Of a stretch of 64,000 nt of DNA, positions 40,453 through 53,136 are shown one piece after another (the first letter of the stretch is position 1; the number at the start of each line of letters is the position of its first letter). The stretch is from contig NC_135003.1 in the NCBI RefSeq assembly GCF_051020985.1, positions 11,339,501 to 11,403,500 of the forward strand, in the 5' to 3' direction. The position numbers and the translations under genes were made by a program. The notes beneath the pieces are model-generated. The model made no database searches. It was given only the letters and a program-made list of their open reading frames with translations, and was not told the DNA's origin. The stretch comes from Nomia melanderi. Its lineage: Eukaryota; Arthropoda; Insecta; Hymenoptera; Halictidae.

Positions 40453-43400
40453 GTTGAATATGTTGAATGAGTCGTTTATTAAACGTTTATCTAGGATACT
40501 CGTATATTGCCGTTTCTTGCGTTTGCTTAACACTGTGATGAAAGATACAGCTTCATCGAGATCTCGCTTCGTCCGCGGCTTAGTCGCCGTCTAAGTATAC
40601 CGACACGCAATATCCGGCAGCGTGAATTTACCCCGGTAACTGTAAAAGCTGTTTACGTCCGTGCGTTATTTGCGTTTCGTTAATCTAGGCTCGCTGGGAA
40701 GTTAGCGACTATCTGTCGCGCACGAGTTGGATCAGTTTTCCGGCGAGTTTCAAACAAACAAGTTCTCCGGCACGCGATCTAAACGATAGGAAACAGAATT
40801 TAAACGAGTAATTGCTTCAGCCGTCATTCTTTCTTGGAAAATGGAACTTTCTAAGTGTTCGAATCGCTAATACGTTTGCTTTCTATTTCGGGAACGCGTT
40901 TCACTCATCGAAGCACACTCTCGATTAACACATTTAAATGTGCAAGATTCCATTAGTTCTCCGATGAATCTTCATATTATTCTTCGAACCCTTACAGATC
41001 GAATTCAAAGTGCAGCGAATGCATTGAAGTTTCTTACTTGTACCGCGAGGAGCACTGCAGTTCGAAGATGTTGAAATTTTCTTAGAAGCGCGGTCATTAT
41101 TCTTCAATTTTCTTTTTTCCTGTCCTATTCTGCGCCTGTAATTACACAGACATTCTTCCTTGCCATCGACTCTCCTTTCACCGAACTCATCTAGTCGTTT
41201 CATTATCCGACATCTCGTCATTGTCTTCCTTTCCGCGTTTTCCTTAATTGCTGATCCCCTCCCGGACTATTTGGGTCAGAAACGATCATTCAGACCGTCT
41301 TACCTCTAAAGGATGAGTTTATATTCAGAGCCACGACTCGACGGTGACAAACAAGTAATTAATTGCAATCGTTAGCGAATTATTTTGATCGGTCGATCGC
41401 CGGCCGTTCGGGCTCCGTTCGGAATCGCTTGTATTGGACCGACCGGGCGCAATGACTTCCGGATAGTTACTGAAGTTGTAAATGAACGTGGTTCTCGGGG
41501 GGATGAAGCTATTGACGTTACATCTCCTCGCGGTTTCAAAAGAATGTCTTTGCGTTGGAGTTACAGTCCTCGGCCATCTGGAGCACCCGGAACGTTCGAT
41601 TTTACCAATTGAAATTTTCAAACACCAGGAAGACTCGGAGATAAGTTATTTTTGGTATCAACGGACAGAGGAAGATCTTATTCTTAATACCGCACAAGGA
41701 TTGAGTGATTTTTCGCAATTGTGATAGTCACAGCAATTTTTATTCGTGGATTTTCTAATTTTGAGACATATTTGGTAGAGTTCAGAGTTATTCTTTATAT
41801 TGATGGAATTATTATTATTAAATTATATTACCGTGGTCGGTACAGTAATTCTTATTTATACCAAATAACAATTCCAGTACACCACAATTACAGCTAGCAG
41901 CATCCAATTTTTATTCTATATTGAGGAGTAGATTGTCCTCTTGCCAGTGATACCAAAAACAAATTCTACTAAATAATTCTTAAAATCAAAAAATTCCGTA
42001 TCGATGTGAAGATCGCGTAGCGCGCCGCGAGCAACGTCGAATAAATTTCTGTGGCTACTGTTATGAACAATAGCACTCAATTTTTATTCTGTATTAAAGA
42101 TTAGACTTCATTCTTTACGACGACACCAGAAGTAACACGAAATTCTACTGAACGAACCACGCACACGCGATTTCATACGGAAAATGTTTTTCGCTGCGTT
42201 TGGGAGGCAAATACCCCATAGTGCAACGGTTTATTCTTAACGCCGTATCGATTCCCGGCGTATTTTTAGAGATGCGTGTATCGAAAGCAAAGTTGAATAT
42301 TGGCCGACCTTGCGTCCGGTTAATCGCGAGATGTCTCCGGCGAAAGGTCCGATCGATCGATCGACGCGGGATGCTGTCGCGTGCGAATCACCATCGGGAA
42401 CCGTAAAAATCTGCCTCGGACGAGTGCATCGCCGGAATCGAGGCATCGATCGCCCGCCGTGAACCGCCGGCTCCTTCCAGGCCGGAGGCTAATTCCCGAT
42501 CCAACGCGATCATCCCGTAATCTCCGACAATTAGGCAACTTTTCGAACTCCGTGGACCGTGCTTCAACTTCGGGATCGCCGATGCCTCGCAATTTCACCG
42601 CGTCGCGTAAACTTCGGTAACACGATTATTGTTCCACACTGACGTAACCGTTCCTGCCCACTTCTCCTCCGCCAGTCACCGGTTACCGTCCCTTATTAAA
42701 TCATTTTCAGGCGTCGAGTAATGGGAGACTCCTATAGTCTCGCCTTTATTCGGCACGGTGTCTGAATACTCGCGAGACTCGACCGAGCACCGATTTCTAG
42801 CGATCCAGATCTTTGACGGAACAATCAACGAAAACGTGATAACAGGTTGCCGATGACTCCTGACCCCAATGAAAAAGAAAATCCAACCGGCGTCTCGCGT
42901 TTACGTATTCGACCGGGAAATCGAATGATACCGAAGCCAGCGAACGAATTAACATCGATCCGTGGCCTGGATGTGTGTTTTGCGTCGCTCGAGACGAACC
43001 GGAGCCGTGGGATGCGCTGGTGATTGGGAGAAACGTCGATGTTGAGGACATTCGTGTATCGATTAGAATTATTTCTTCGTCGAGGCGGCGTGATCGAATT
43101 GTTTAATAGTTCGTAGTAACTTGTACGTTCTTTGCGATGAATAACCATGAGAACGAGATGCGAATGTGTTAAAAATAATTATCAGTAAATGGTTTGCTAT
43201 TCAGGTAGGTCTATCATCTGTATCAGTATTGTTTGCAGTTTGTTTTTACGGAAGTAAGCGTGTTCTGTATACAGGAAACCTTCATTTAGCCGAGGAGCAG
43301 ACTGTGCTTCAAACTTTCGGGCAGCGATGAGGCTTGTTAAAGTCGAGTTCACTTTTGTAATGCGAACTGAAGTTTATTAGCTATCCATGTTGATAAATGA

Positions 43401-44573
43401 TGCTAGTTGGATTATACTCTCGACTCTCTATTCCTAGATATACCACGGATCATTACTCTGTTCGTTAAATGTAACGAGTTAAGTAGCAAAATATTATAAT
43501 TACAATATTCAGTGTTTCTATCGCCCCGTCTAAAATTTCCGCATTGCAACGTTCCACCGTGGGAATTCTATAAATTGACGTTTAACTTGTTTGCTTCGAG
43601 AACTGTTACGCACAGCTTCCATTTTCCGCTGGTCGAAAATTTTAACTAGGACAATTGACATTCGCTTCTATCCTCCCGCGCTATTAGTCACGTTGCAATC
43701 GTTATCGTTCAACTCCCGATCGCTGAACATTTTTCCTCATTTCGGCACGTCTTGTTAGCGGACGGTCGGAAACGAAATGGTGACAAAATGGTCGGATATC
43801 CGAGCAGGCGATTCATCGCGCGCTCGCGCTCGCGCCCTCCCTTATTTATAATTGCGCGCCGAACGCGGTTGCGCGCCGTTAGAACCATTAGTCATGTTCT
43901 AACTAAGTGATTAGATTCTCTCAGATTCTCAATGGATTATTAACACCGCACCGCGCGGGCCGGTCAATAGTTCCGCCCTCAGATATTTGGGCTGTAATCC
44001 AAACACTCTTCCACGGATTAACGGTACACCCTCGATAAATATCAGGTGGCCGCCGAACTGATATCGCTAAAAGCATTCCGCAACTTTCCACTCGTTCCGG
44101 TCCCCTGGAAGTTTACCAAAGCTTGAATAAATTATAAATTCTGTCGCGGATTAAAAGGGAGCCATTCGCCACTTCGCCGGCCAAGGTTTGTCCCGTTGTG
44201 TATGCACGGCTACGTGCATTATAGAATACCGCCTTTCGGGAAATTGAACAGCGCGAGCCAGATGTCTGGATTCTAATGCAGTTTCGATGTACGGGGTACG
44301 ACTGATCGGAAGAATAAACAATTTTCTTGTTCGATATACACTCACGTTCACAAATTTATATTCCATCCGTGGACACGCTGTGAAATTCCATTCCTTACAA
44401 TTCTATGAGGATTAAACGACAATATCAAAATTAATTCTCATTTAACATCTAATACATCAGTATCCAATCATCTTTAACTGGTTAATTGCCATGTCAGTTA
44501 CTAATGACTGACGCTTCTCGATTACTCGAAAACAATCGTAACATTCTAGATAACCGACGTACAACGAAAATGT
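40453..44573. other. Non-coding DNA, probably dlg1 downstream intron (part 3)
   Basis: About 4 kb with no supported gene. It contains the local duplication at 41890-42165 and a CpG-rich block at 42230-43050 that is open in several frames on both strands without a recognisable protein. Confidence 0.5.
41890..42165 (+). repeat. Local direct duplication, offset 173 bp
   Basis: The string tagca-c-tccaatttttattct-tatt occurs at about 41896 and again at 42071 (the caattttt cores are at 41905 and 42078). Both are followed by agattag/tagattg, a cctc/cttc stretch, gacaccag/gataccaa and aaattctact. The copies are diverged but collinear for about 85 bp. No inverted termini were seen. Confidence 0.75.
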
Positions 44574-44815
44574 TTAACCCCTTCTCCTGTAATGTCGAGT
44601 CAGACTCGTGACGAATATTTTCAACCGAATTCGACAAAACTAAATGTTATTTACTTATTTTTCAAATGAAATGTTATTTGACTATTATTGATCTTTAACC
44701 TTTAGCATGCACGTAGACACAGAATAAACAATGAATTCTTTTCTTTTTTTACTAAATTGTTAATCATAATGTCGATTTATCAGGCAGAGAAAGAAATCAT
44801 AGGACAAGGGGTTAA
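44574..44815 (+). mobile_element. Family 2 piggyBac-like MITE
   Basis: TTAA flanks a 242-bp unit (counting both TTAA). Its left end is TTAACCCCTTCTCCTGTAA and its right end, on the other strand, is TTAACCCCTTGTCCTATGA. The left 50 bp align with the left end of the element at 52889-53136, and the right end also matches it. No transposase frame is present. TTAA target sites with CCC-starting inverted repeats are the hallmark of the piggyBac superfamily. Confidence 0.8.
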
Positions 44816-44949
44816 TAACGTAACTAAGCTGATAATACTGTAACGCAAGGATTGTAACGTGAAATAATTAATAACTGTTCCTGCCATTCTTCGTTACAAA
44901 AGAACAACTCTACGGTCAAGATTTTCGTAGCGCTTAACGTGTTAAAATT

Positions 44950-45110
44950 CTACTGATCAATACAACGCCGAAAACAATCCGCAAAACAAAAATCCAGAAG
45001 TTACCTAAGAACCAGCAACCCCAGTACCCAATCATCAAAGTTCCATCGATCAATGCAACAACAACAATCCACAAAACGGAAAGTCCAAAAATTACCTACC
45101 ATCAACCGTC
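44950..45110 (+). repeat. Local direct duplication, offset 93 bp, in a G-poor tract
   Basis: The string gatcaatacaacgcc-aaacaatcc-caaaac-aa-tcca occurs at 44955 and again at 45048, followed in both by agttacct/aattacct, then aaccagc/caaccg. The whole tract from 44950 to 45130 is poor in G on the + strand. Confidence 0.75.
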
Positions 45111-46580
45111 ATCGGTACAACATACGAATGACCCTCTATAAAAAGTCACCGAACCCAAAATCCCGTCGGCGCGGTCGTGACGAATGATCCCGCGAGTCGT
45201 AAATCCTCGCGGTCCTGGAAACGCGCGTAAACGCACTCCGGGAACCGCTGACTGATAAAGTGTCCCCGCGCGGAAGTGTCATCGGCGACACGGGAGAAAG
45301 GTACTCCCAAAAATTCCGAACACCTGGTCGCAAAGTTGCGACCGGCTGAAATGAGCGGGGACAACGGGAAACCGTCCATCGCGATGCATCTTTCGTTCGC
45401 GCCGAACTCGTAACTTCATTATGAAGGAGGGCGCAAGTTCCGGCGAAGTTTCGTGGACGTCCCGAAGTTTCGCCGGCCAGATAACCGGACCCTAAGTGCG
45501 CCCGATGAATTATGCAGTTTTGTATGCAGCTCGGGGACTCCGGCTTATGCGCGTGACGCTGTGCCTGATTTCCCTACGCGGCCGCGTCCTCTCTCCGCCG
45601 ATCCTCAGGAATGCAATTAGGGGTCGGTAGCTGTGTAGGTAGCCGCAGGACCGCCTCGCCCCTTCTATTACGCCTCCCTCTATATCCTTCGTGTCCAGAA
45701 CGATTCTCGCCGGCTCCTCTTCTTCTCTAGTTTGGCCGTTCTTAATCACGAGGTCCTCGGTCGGCTGCTCCTGTCCCAATAACCTCATCGTTCGTTAAAG
45801 ACATCGCGGGATCCTCCGCTGGAAACAGCCTCGCGAAATAGAAATGGTTCGGCAAACTGTCTTCAAACGGTGCTGCCTGCTGTGCGATTTAACTTTCTCT
45901 GCGCCGGCCTTGTTACTTCGAAACCCGAGTTCCACAGATATTACACTGCCAGATGAATTCTACGGCGTGCTTACTTTCGTTTAGTCCGGAAAGAATTGAA
46001 ATTGTAAGCGCAATCTTGGTTAGTTCTCGTGTAACTGATGATGTAGGTATGATTCTAGATGTGTTCGAAGTTCAACTAGCTTCGGGGAATGTGTCGACTT
46101 TATGGATATTGAATTTTATTGACATTGTTTGGTAAGTGTCGACTTCGATTGATACAGGTACAGGAAGGTGTACTCTAACTGTTTCTCTTTGAACTTCTAA
46201 TTTCTGAGATGTAGAACGAATGGACATTTCGAGACGAATAGAATTTTCCGCACGCCTTTCGCCCGTGTGACAGTGTTAGGTTAAAATATTTGAAAATACC
46301 TGGAGAACGGATTAAGAAAACTTTTACAAGTGCGCAGACTGGAAGCCGGGACTTCCCGATTTAAGCGTGGAATTTTTAATTCGCTGAAAGGAAAATGGCT
46401 TTTACGTAAGGAATCCGTTCAAAGGGGCATTTCAATTCCATTTTCAAAGTTATGAATTGGAATTCTTAATTCCTTGGAATCGCTTCAAGAGTTGATCCTC
46501 TGAAGAGAGCCACTTAAGTACTAGACGTCGCGTAACTTGTATTGCAATCAACGGATAACCTGTTTCACTCTAAATCTATA

Positions 46581-46820
46581 TTAACCCTTTGCACTCGAGA
46601 GGTGACTTTCAGTCACTAAATTTGATGAAACAAAATTATAGTCTCATATTTAACACTCTGCTTCGTATAATGCGTCGATATGTGAAATATCGAAATAAAA
46701 TAGCCTCCTTCCTTAATGTACGTACGTTTTCTCGTTTATTACTTTCACAGAACGTTGTTCATATTTCACTGAGAAACGTTGCACGTTTCCAGCGAAGAAC
46801 TTCCGAGTGCAAAGGGTTCA
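46581..46820 (-). mobile_element. Family 1 piggyBac-like MITE, complete, inverted orientation
   Basis: TTAA at 46581-46584 begins TTAACCCTTTGCACTCGAG. The right end is CGAGTGCAAAGGGTT followed by ca, a mutated TTAA. The unit is about 240 bp. Read on the - strand it aligns with 62647-62882 (CACTCGGAAG, GAAACGTGCAACGTTTCT, AACGAGAAAACGTACGTACATTAAG). No transposase frame: the open frame across it is incidental. Confidence 0.88.
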
Positions 46821-46925
46821 TTCATAGAATTTATTTCTATCGAAAACATTTTTACGCAATGAATACGCCAAAACGAGACATCCCTTACAGTGTCCTTTTC
46901 AGCTAATAAACTATTTATAGTGAAA

Positions 46926-46980
46926 TAACCCTTGTCAACCTGATCAAGAAAGGAACTAAGAATCACCGGCAAGGGGTTAA
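46926..46980 (+). mobile_element. Possible family 2 remnant (55 bp)
   Basis: It begins ATAACCCTTGTCAACC and ends ACCGGCAAGGGGTTAA, giving inverted termini related to family 2 (TTAACCCCTTGCC). It lies about 105 bp after a complete family 1 element. It may be an internally deleted copy, or only a right end with a chance left match. Confidence 0.4.
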
Positions 46981-49900
46981 GGGAACCGTCTGCGCGGTGT
47001 AACACACGATTATCTAAGATCAAAGAATACGGCTAACCGAACGGAATCAATATTTATGAAGCTCGAGGGAACGGATCCCGCTTGGGGTTGAAAGTTCGTA
47101 ATTGTAGGGAATCCAGTGTTTTAGGTGTTGCGGTTATAGGGTAGCGGTCCAGGAATCTGGTAACGGTTATGGTGGCCGTTGTTTATTCTGTTTGCGTGCG
47201 CATTTAATTCTGTATTCTGTGTTATCTGCCGGCTGTCAGAGTTGGGTTTACACTTACCTCGTGTACTTATCTACACTGCGGTATCTAGTCACGAACAGCT
47301 ATAAGATTGAATGACAGGAATTACTGTTCGTACGGCTGGCTGCGTGTGCACAACGGTATCCAGTCCCTATCGATTCACTTCCGGTGGCACTAAAGTGACT
47401 GTCGACATTATTACAAAGACACTGTCAGACTTGTTAACTGATCTCGTTCGGAATTACACTGATTATTAGGTGAGACTTTTCAATGAGAGTAATTGACCGC
47501 CCTTCGTTATGTATGGTTGAACGAAGAAACTGTTCGATCTGGAGTTATCTTCATCTGAATCATAAAGCACAGAGTTGCAATATATAAAAAATTCAAATCA
47601 ATGAACAAATCGATCATTTTAGAATGGTAGATACCTTCAAGTGTGCATGCTCAGTGCGAGTGTCACATTGTTTCATACGAGAGTGTTAAAATGTGTATGT
47701 GCAAAACTGTTTGTTGAGATATTGTATTTATATTCCATATGATTCTATTTAGAAGATGCATCGGAGCGTCCTCGAAAATATGCAACCATCTTTTTCCTGC
47801 AGCCCTGCTAGGTTAGGAACAAAGGCGTCTTTTCGTGCGCAGGATTGTCATTTCCCTCGTTTATTTTCGTGGAACATGCCGCGGGATGGGCTGTCGATTA
47901 ACTTACCCGCCGCGGTCCTTTGGCAATTTATTTAGTGCCGAGGTAATTTAACCGGTAATTGCCGTAGTACGTTCGCAGCCTCTTGTGTTCGGATAATGAC
48001 TGATTCCGCGGCGCAGCGCGAGCCGCATACGAAATACCTGGAAATTAGGACGACTCCTCGAGGATCCTCGAAACAGTCAGCTGTCCGCGAAATGGAAAAG
48101 ATCTTTTTAACCACGTCTGCAACATGCTGAAACTAGATTCCGGCCCACTTCCGCACAATCCACCGGGAATATAAATTAATGGCCCTTCAAACGTATCGCC
48201 GTATTTCATTACGTTTTTCCCTTTTCGTCCGACGGAACGGTGAAAAAATCTAGATTCTATTAATAATTTCTTTTCACGCGAAACAATCACGAAAAATACC
48301 GCGCCTCGCATTATTAATGACTGAAGACTTCCTAGAGCCATATTTCACTCACAGGGATGAATACACAGGGTTCCATTAATAAAACAGAACTTGACCCTTG
48401 GGTATCCCTCGACCCTTTACATTCTAACCCTCTGCACTCCAATAGCTACGGTAGTATTAACTTAAGACGTACACTCGACGAACAATCAAAAATTAAATCG
48501 CACGTGGCTATAAAGTTGTAAACTGTATTTGGCAAAACAGAAACCAACGTCTTGATTCTTCGGAAATTTCTTGTTACCCGAAAGTACAGAGGAATTGAGT
48601 ATAGTACAGACGGAAAACAATGGCGATACTTTTAGGAATGAACGCTACGCGAGGAATGACTTCGTTTCGTCAGAAATCTGACGTACGACTAAATTGACCA
48701 TTCCACGCGGATGATCCTGTTGGCACTGCATTCTGCTTCTCTGTTGGAGTAAATCGGGACCCCGTCGGAATTTAGACGAGTCACGCGACGATTTGAAGCT
48801 CGTATGAAACGTACATGCGGCCCATTCAATCCCGCCTCTTTAAGGAGTAGGTTCATCACGGAGAACGTTCTTCTCATTCTTGCTTCCCTTTCTTTGGTCT
48901 CGCGAGCCCAAAAGGTTGGTCGGCCGTTACTGCCCGCCTGAATGCAAAGCATAGAAATATGCATGCGAACTGAAGGAGACCATCGTCGGCCATTGTGTCA
49001 CTCCTCTTTCTTCCTGCCGACCCCAACTCATAGATTACTGAATCTTTTCGCGAGGACTCCAGATTCCTTACTCTCAATTATCTTATGATTTCTCGAAAAT
49101 ACGTAATTTGTCTTTACTTTCTGATGAGAATTTCCAGAAGATCCACATAACCAGAGATATACGTATACAACAAGGAAGCTGTCGAAAGTGACAGTGGATT
49201 TTCGTGAAACTTGGGTAGAAAGTTCTTATGTAATTATTTAACACAGCTTTCAAAAACAAGTGTGGAAGCACAACTCCATTCAACGATCATTTCTTCCAGA
49301 TGTAAATGATACTAAATGTAATTAATAATATACAAGCATCGTTATTTCATAGGTAAACACAATGGACCCCGAAACTCGATCTCACGATTACACCCAGTAC
49401 TCAATGCCAAAGTCTTTCGTAACACGCTTTTTGTTTCGTGTCCCGTACATTAGATTGCTCGATTCTGGCATTGTAGGTTTCTCCGGTGCCCGGTTTTTCG
49501 TCTTTCGTGTGCTTAAACTTCTCGCGGAAGTTTCGCGGCGTTACCCGCTTCGTTACACCATCGCTCGAGCAAAAACAGATTTAAGTCTTCGTAGTTTTCG
49601 CGGTTTCCGTTCGCGAAAACTTTCCGACCCCCTTCTCCCGCCCCTTTGTCCATCTTGCTCGCCCTCCGTCTCGACCCTTCCCTTTCGTTGTCCCGTCGCT
49701 CGGCCGAGCAACATCCCCGCCGCTGGAAATTCGAAGAATAGGGCCGATTTACAATTCCGCGAACGCGCGTCGCGAAACTTTTAACTGCGACGGAATTGCT
49801 GTTTTATCGTTCCGTTCGAGATCTATTCGCGCCGAATATATTTCGCGCCGTCGTACTTTATCGGGACTTTTTGTACGTCTGCGACCGTAATGCCACTGTG

Positions 49901-50070
49901 TAACTAAAAATCCTCGATCATCGGTTTCTTTGTACCGTTCACGTGGTTTATGCGTCGACTATGAAAAGACACAAGCTTTCGTATCTAAATTAGAATTAGT
50001 TCGATGGTTAGTCGTACTCAAATTAACTCTTCGCGGACGGGGATTCCTTAGATTATTCGAAACATTCAAT

Positions 50071-50220
50071 AGATGAAGCTAAATTGTATATAATGATTGT
50101 ATACTAGAAAGATGAAGATTTCAAAAAACTTTGCGTATGAAGATCCTTTGAAATACAGAAAACCGTCAGCAGATGAAGCTAAATTATGCATCGATTGCTT
50201 AGATAATTGGAAAAGGGAAA
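50071..50220 (+). repeat. Local direct duplication, offset 100 bp
   Basis: The string agatgaagctaaatt occurs at 50071 and 50171, and the flanks align (gtata-tgattg-ta versus atgca-cgattgctta). A partial third occurrence, agatgaagatt, is at 50110. There are no inverted termini. Confidence 0.75.
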
Positions 50221-50958
50221 CTCCGTACTGATCTCCTCCTGTTTTAGTAATTAAATCATTTGCTTGCTACTTAGATTTGCAAATATGAAGGGTTAAATAG
50301 TCAAATCGTTTACTTACAAAGTTGTATTTCAAACAGGAGAATTTGATTTCGCGAATATGACGATATTCATCCCCAAAGGGTCAATCAAATGTCATTTTGG
50401 ATCGTTTCATACTTGACTTTCGGTACAAATGATTCGCCCCTTTCTGTCAGATGATTAAACCACCCCCACCTCCGCGCGACTGATTGAAGCGCCACTGAAT
50501 GCTGCTTGGAACGCGTATATCCCATTGAATCGCGCATTTTCTTTTTTCAGTTTATCAAACCGCACCGGTCCGTTGGACCCGTTACGGTGCATTAATTGCG
50601 GTCACTTTTGTCCCAGAAAATCTGATCGGTGTTTACACATTACACCATGGACTCTTGATTCCCCGCGAAGCAGCGCAGCGGGGTAAAACCGCCCGCACGC
50701 TCCCCTCCCGGCGGCATTATACGATATTTGTTTGCTGCACAATCAATATTATCACTGTACTCGAAGCTTTTGCTTGCGGCCGGCGATTCGTTTAATGAAA
50801 CCGAAACACACGCTTTTCAGTTACACGCAGCGTTCCCAACCCCCAGCACAATCCGTTATTTTCCGCGTGCGCCCGAATACTTCTCGGTGCGTCGGAATAT
50901 GCGTAGCTTATAATGGGTTGCCTCAGGTTTTCGCTTGTTTTACTGTTTATTCGTTATT

Positions 50959-50992
50959 CTCTCTCTCTCTCTCTTTCTCTCTCTCTATCTCT
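50959..50992 (+). repeat. (CT)n microsatellite
   Basis: Imperfect CT dinucleotide repeat of about 34 bp with two interruptions (ttt, tat). Confidence 0.95.
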
Positions 50993-52888
50993 GTTTAACG
51001 CGGACAGGCTTCATATTGTTTAGATATCGACGCGAAAATCGCGCAGCGGAATTCTTGTGTTCGTTACTTCCCCCGAACACTGTTTGACGTTTCGGTCGAT
51101 GCAGCACTCGTACATAATTCCTAGGAAACGATCGATAAAAAAACATTCGCGACAGTATTCCACGGTCGAAAATGCCGGCGCCGCGTTTCCGTGAATGCGT
51201 CGCCGTTTCGGTAGCGCGAACATTGTTTTCGTTTGAAATTTTACGGGAAAGTTGGATCGTGCGCGGCGGACTGTCTCGTGTTTGCGCAACCGACAAAGCA
51301 CACTCGACATCGTAGCTAACAATTACGCGTCGAATACACGACGCCGGCTCAGTATAAATTTGTTCGTCGATTGGAATCCGTAACTACTTCGCTAATATAT
51401 ATTTTTTTCGTATTAAGTTCACACTCAGCCGTTTCGTTTATGTGTTTATATAATTCATTCGGGTTTATATAAACATTCGGGTGCTTCCGTTTGATCCTGT
51501 GTGCGGTCAATGAAGAATGTGATAGTTTTTATTCGTAAATGTCTCGCTGAAACTGGACGTTCAACGTTTTTAAAGTAGTCGAGATTTTTAGGGATTATTG
51601 GGAAATACGTATTTTACGTGGCTTGGGGATGCACCTTTTATCTCCTGAAATTATGTTACGCGCTATCGGCGTCTGGTCCGCGCGTCCATGAAAATTTCTC
51701 GATGTCGGAGGCGCGTGCATCAGCCAGCGAAAATGGAAATAAATGGAAAAAGTTGACCGGCCGTCTATTACCCGATAACCTACATACGAAGAAAGTTCAG
51801 CGTCGTACCTCCGCAGGGACATTCGCACCATAAATTACGCCGGGTTTAATCGCGCGTCCTCACGCCCGCCTTTCAAACACTGCCGCGAATAATATCGGTT
51901 GCTGTTGAATTTCCTCTCATTCCGCTAAGTTTTCCGTGGGAAATTCGGCGAGACGAAATGTTGACATAATCATAATTTCATACAAACTAATAAAACTCGT
52001 AAGTTTTCCTAATTCCGTTATAAAGCATATTTTACGCATATCTAATGAAACAAATATGTTTCAAATATATGAGATTTAGATTTTATAGTAAATGGAATTT
52101 TTCACGGTAAGAATTTTTTAGCATAGAATTTTCGATGCGTCAATAATTATCTCAGTGCTGTGTTGATTTGTTTTCTATTTTTAGAATGATCTACGTGGCT
52201 AATGAAAAAGATCGTGGACGTGTAAATAGATGTAGGAGTACCATTAGTTAATAATTAAAGGTTAGATTGGGATGGTTGACAGTGGTCAATAAGTTGAATG
52301 AAAAAGTAAATATTAAACGAGAAACATTGATTGAATTATTTATCGTCGGCATCATTCGAAGCACGAAATTTAATTTCGATTCGCGCGAGCGATGCGTTTG
52401 AACATAGCAACGTCAGTGAAAGAAATGAATTACTAATTTATTTCGCCGTGTTTCCGTAACGATATTTTCACGTGTCTGTGACTGGGATATCAGTTAAATG
52501 AATCGGAACGCGATTAATCTCGCCATCGATTTTGTGACGCGGCGCAGGTAACTTTTTTTTTCTCTCGAAAACCTGTTTATGTGTCAATGACATATTGAAT
52601 TTGCCGAATAGGGTATTTGTTGTTAGGAAAAAACGAGTATTGTCGCGGGAACAGGATCTGAACTGTCACTGTCACTGCCATGGCATTTTCGTTTCAGTGG
52701 TTAACATCACGGAAGAATGGCAACTTTGTCAATATCGCGAAATGATGGATCTAGTCTAACAGAAAAATAATAGCGGGCTTTAAAATGATTGACTTTTAAT
52801 AGTAGAATTCCTTGTTGGTTTCATGTGCTTCTACTTCTGCTTTTAAGTAATCGCGATGCAGAATGAATAATGTAATAAAACACCAGCT

Positions 52889-53136
52889 TTAATCCCTTGC
52901 CTTATAACGTGTCAAATTTGTGGTGAAGATTTTAAACAGAATTTAACAAATATAAATATTACTCAGCTCTTTTGAATTTGAATCAAATATTATTCTTCTG
53001 TTATCAATTACTATGATTTAAAGCAGACGTAGGTATAGAATATACCTAGAATTTTTCTCCTTTTCAATAAATTATTAATGGCGAAAGTAGTTCTATGGAT
53101 CATAATCGAGAAATAAATCGTAAGGCAAGGGGTTAA
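52889..53136 (+). mobile_element. Family 2 piggyBac-like MITE
   Basis: TTAA bounds a 248-bp AT-rich unit. The left end is TTAATCCCTTGCCTTATAA and the right end on the other strand is TTAACCCCTTGCCTTACGA, so the termini match at about 14 of the first 16 bases. It has no coding capacity. It shares both ends with the element at 44574-44815. Confidence 0.88.

Larger units (their letters stand above)
44816..52888. other. Non-coding DNA, probably dlg1 downstream intron (part 4)
   Basis: About 8 kb. It holds the duplications at 44950 and 50071, a complete family 1 element, a small family 2 remnant and a CT microsatellite. A lone CTAACCCTCTGCACTCC at 48424 resembles a family 1 end without a partner. 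A 140-codon frame from an ATG at 49362 is Arg/Ser/Phe-rich and unrecognised, so it is not called a gene. A possible Cys-containing exon frame at 50551-50682 is discussed as a finding. Confidence 0.5.

Noticed and set aside
49362..49784. 140-codon frame starting with an ATG in fair context
   Set aside because: Composition is low-complexity Arg/Ser/Phe/Pro and no domain is recognisable. Such lengths are common by chance in the CpG-rich parts of this window.
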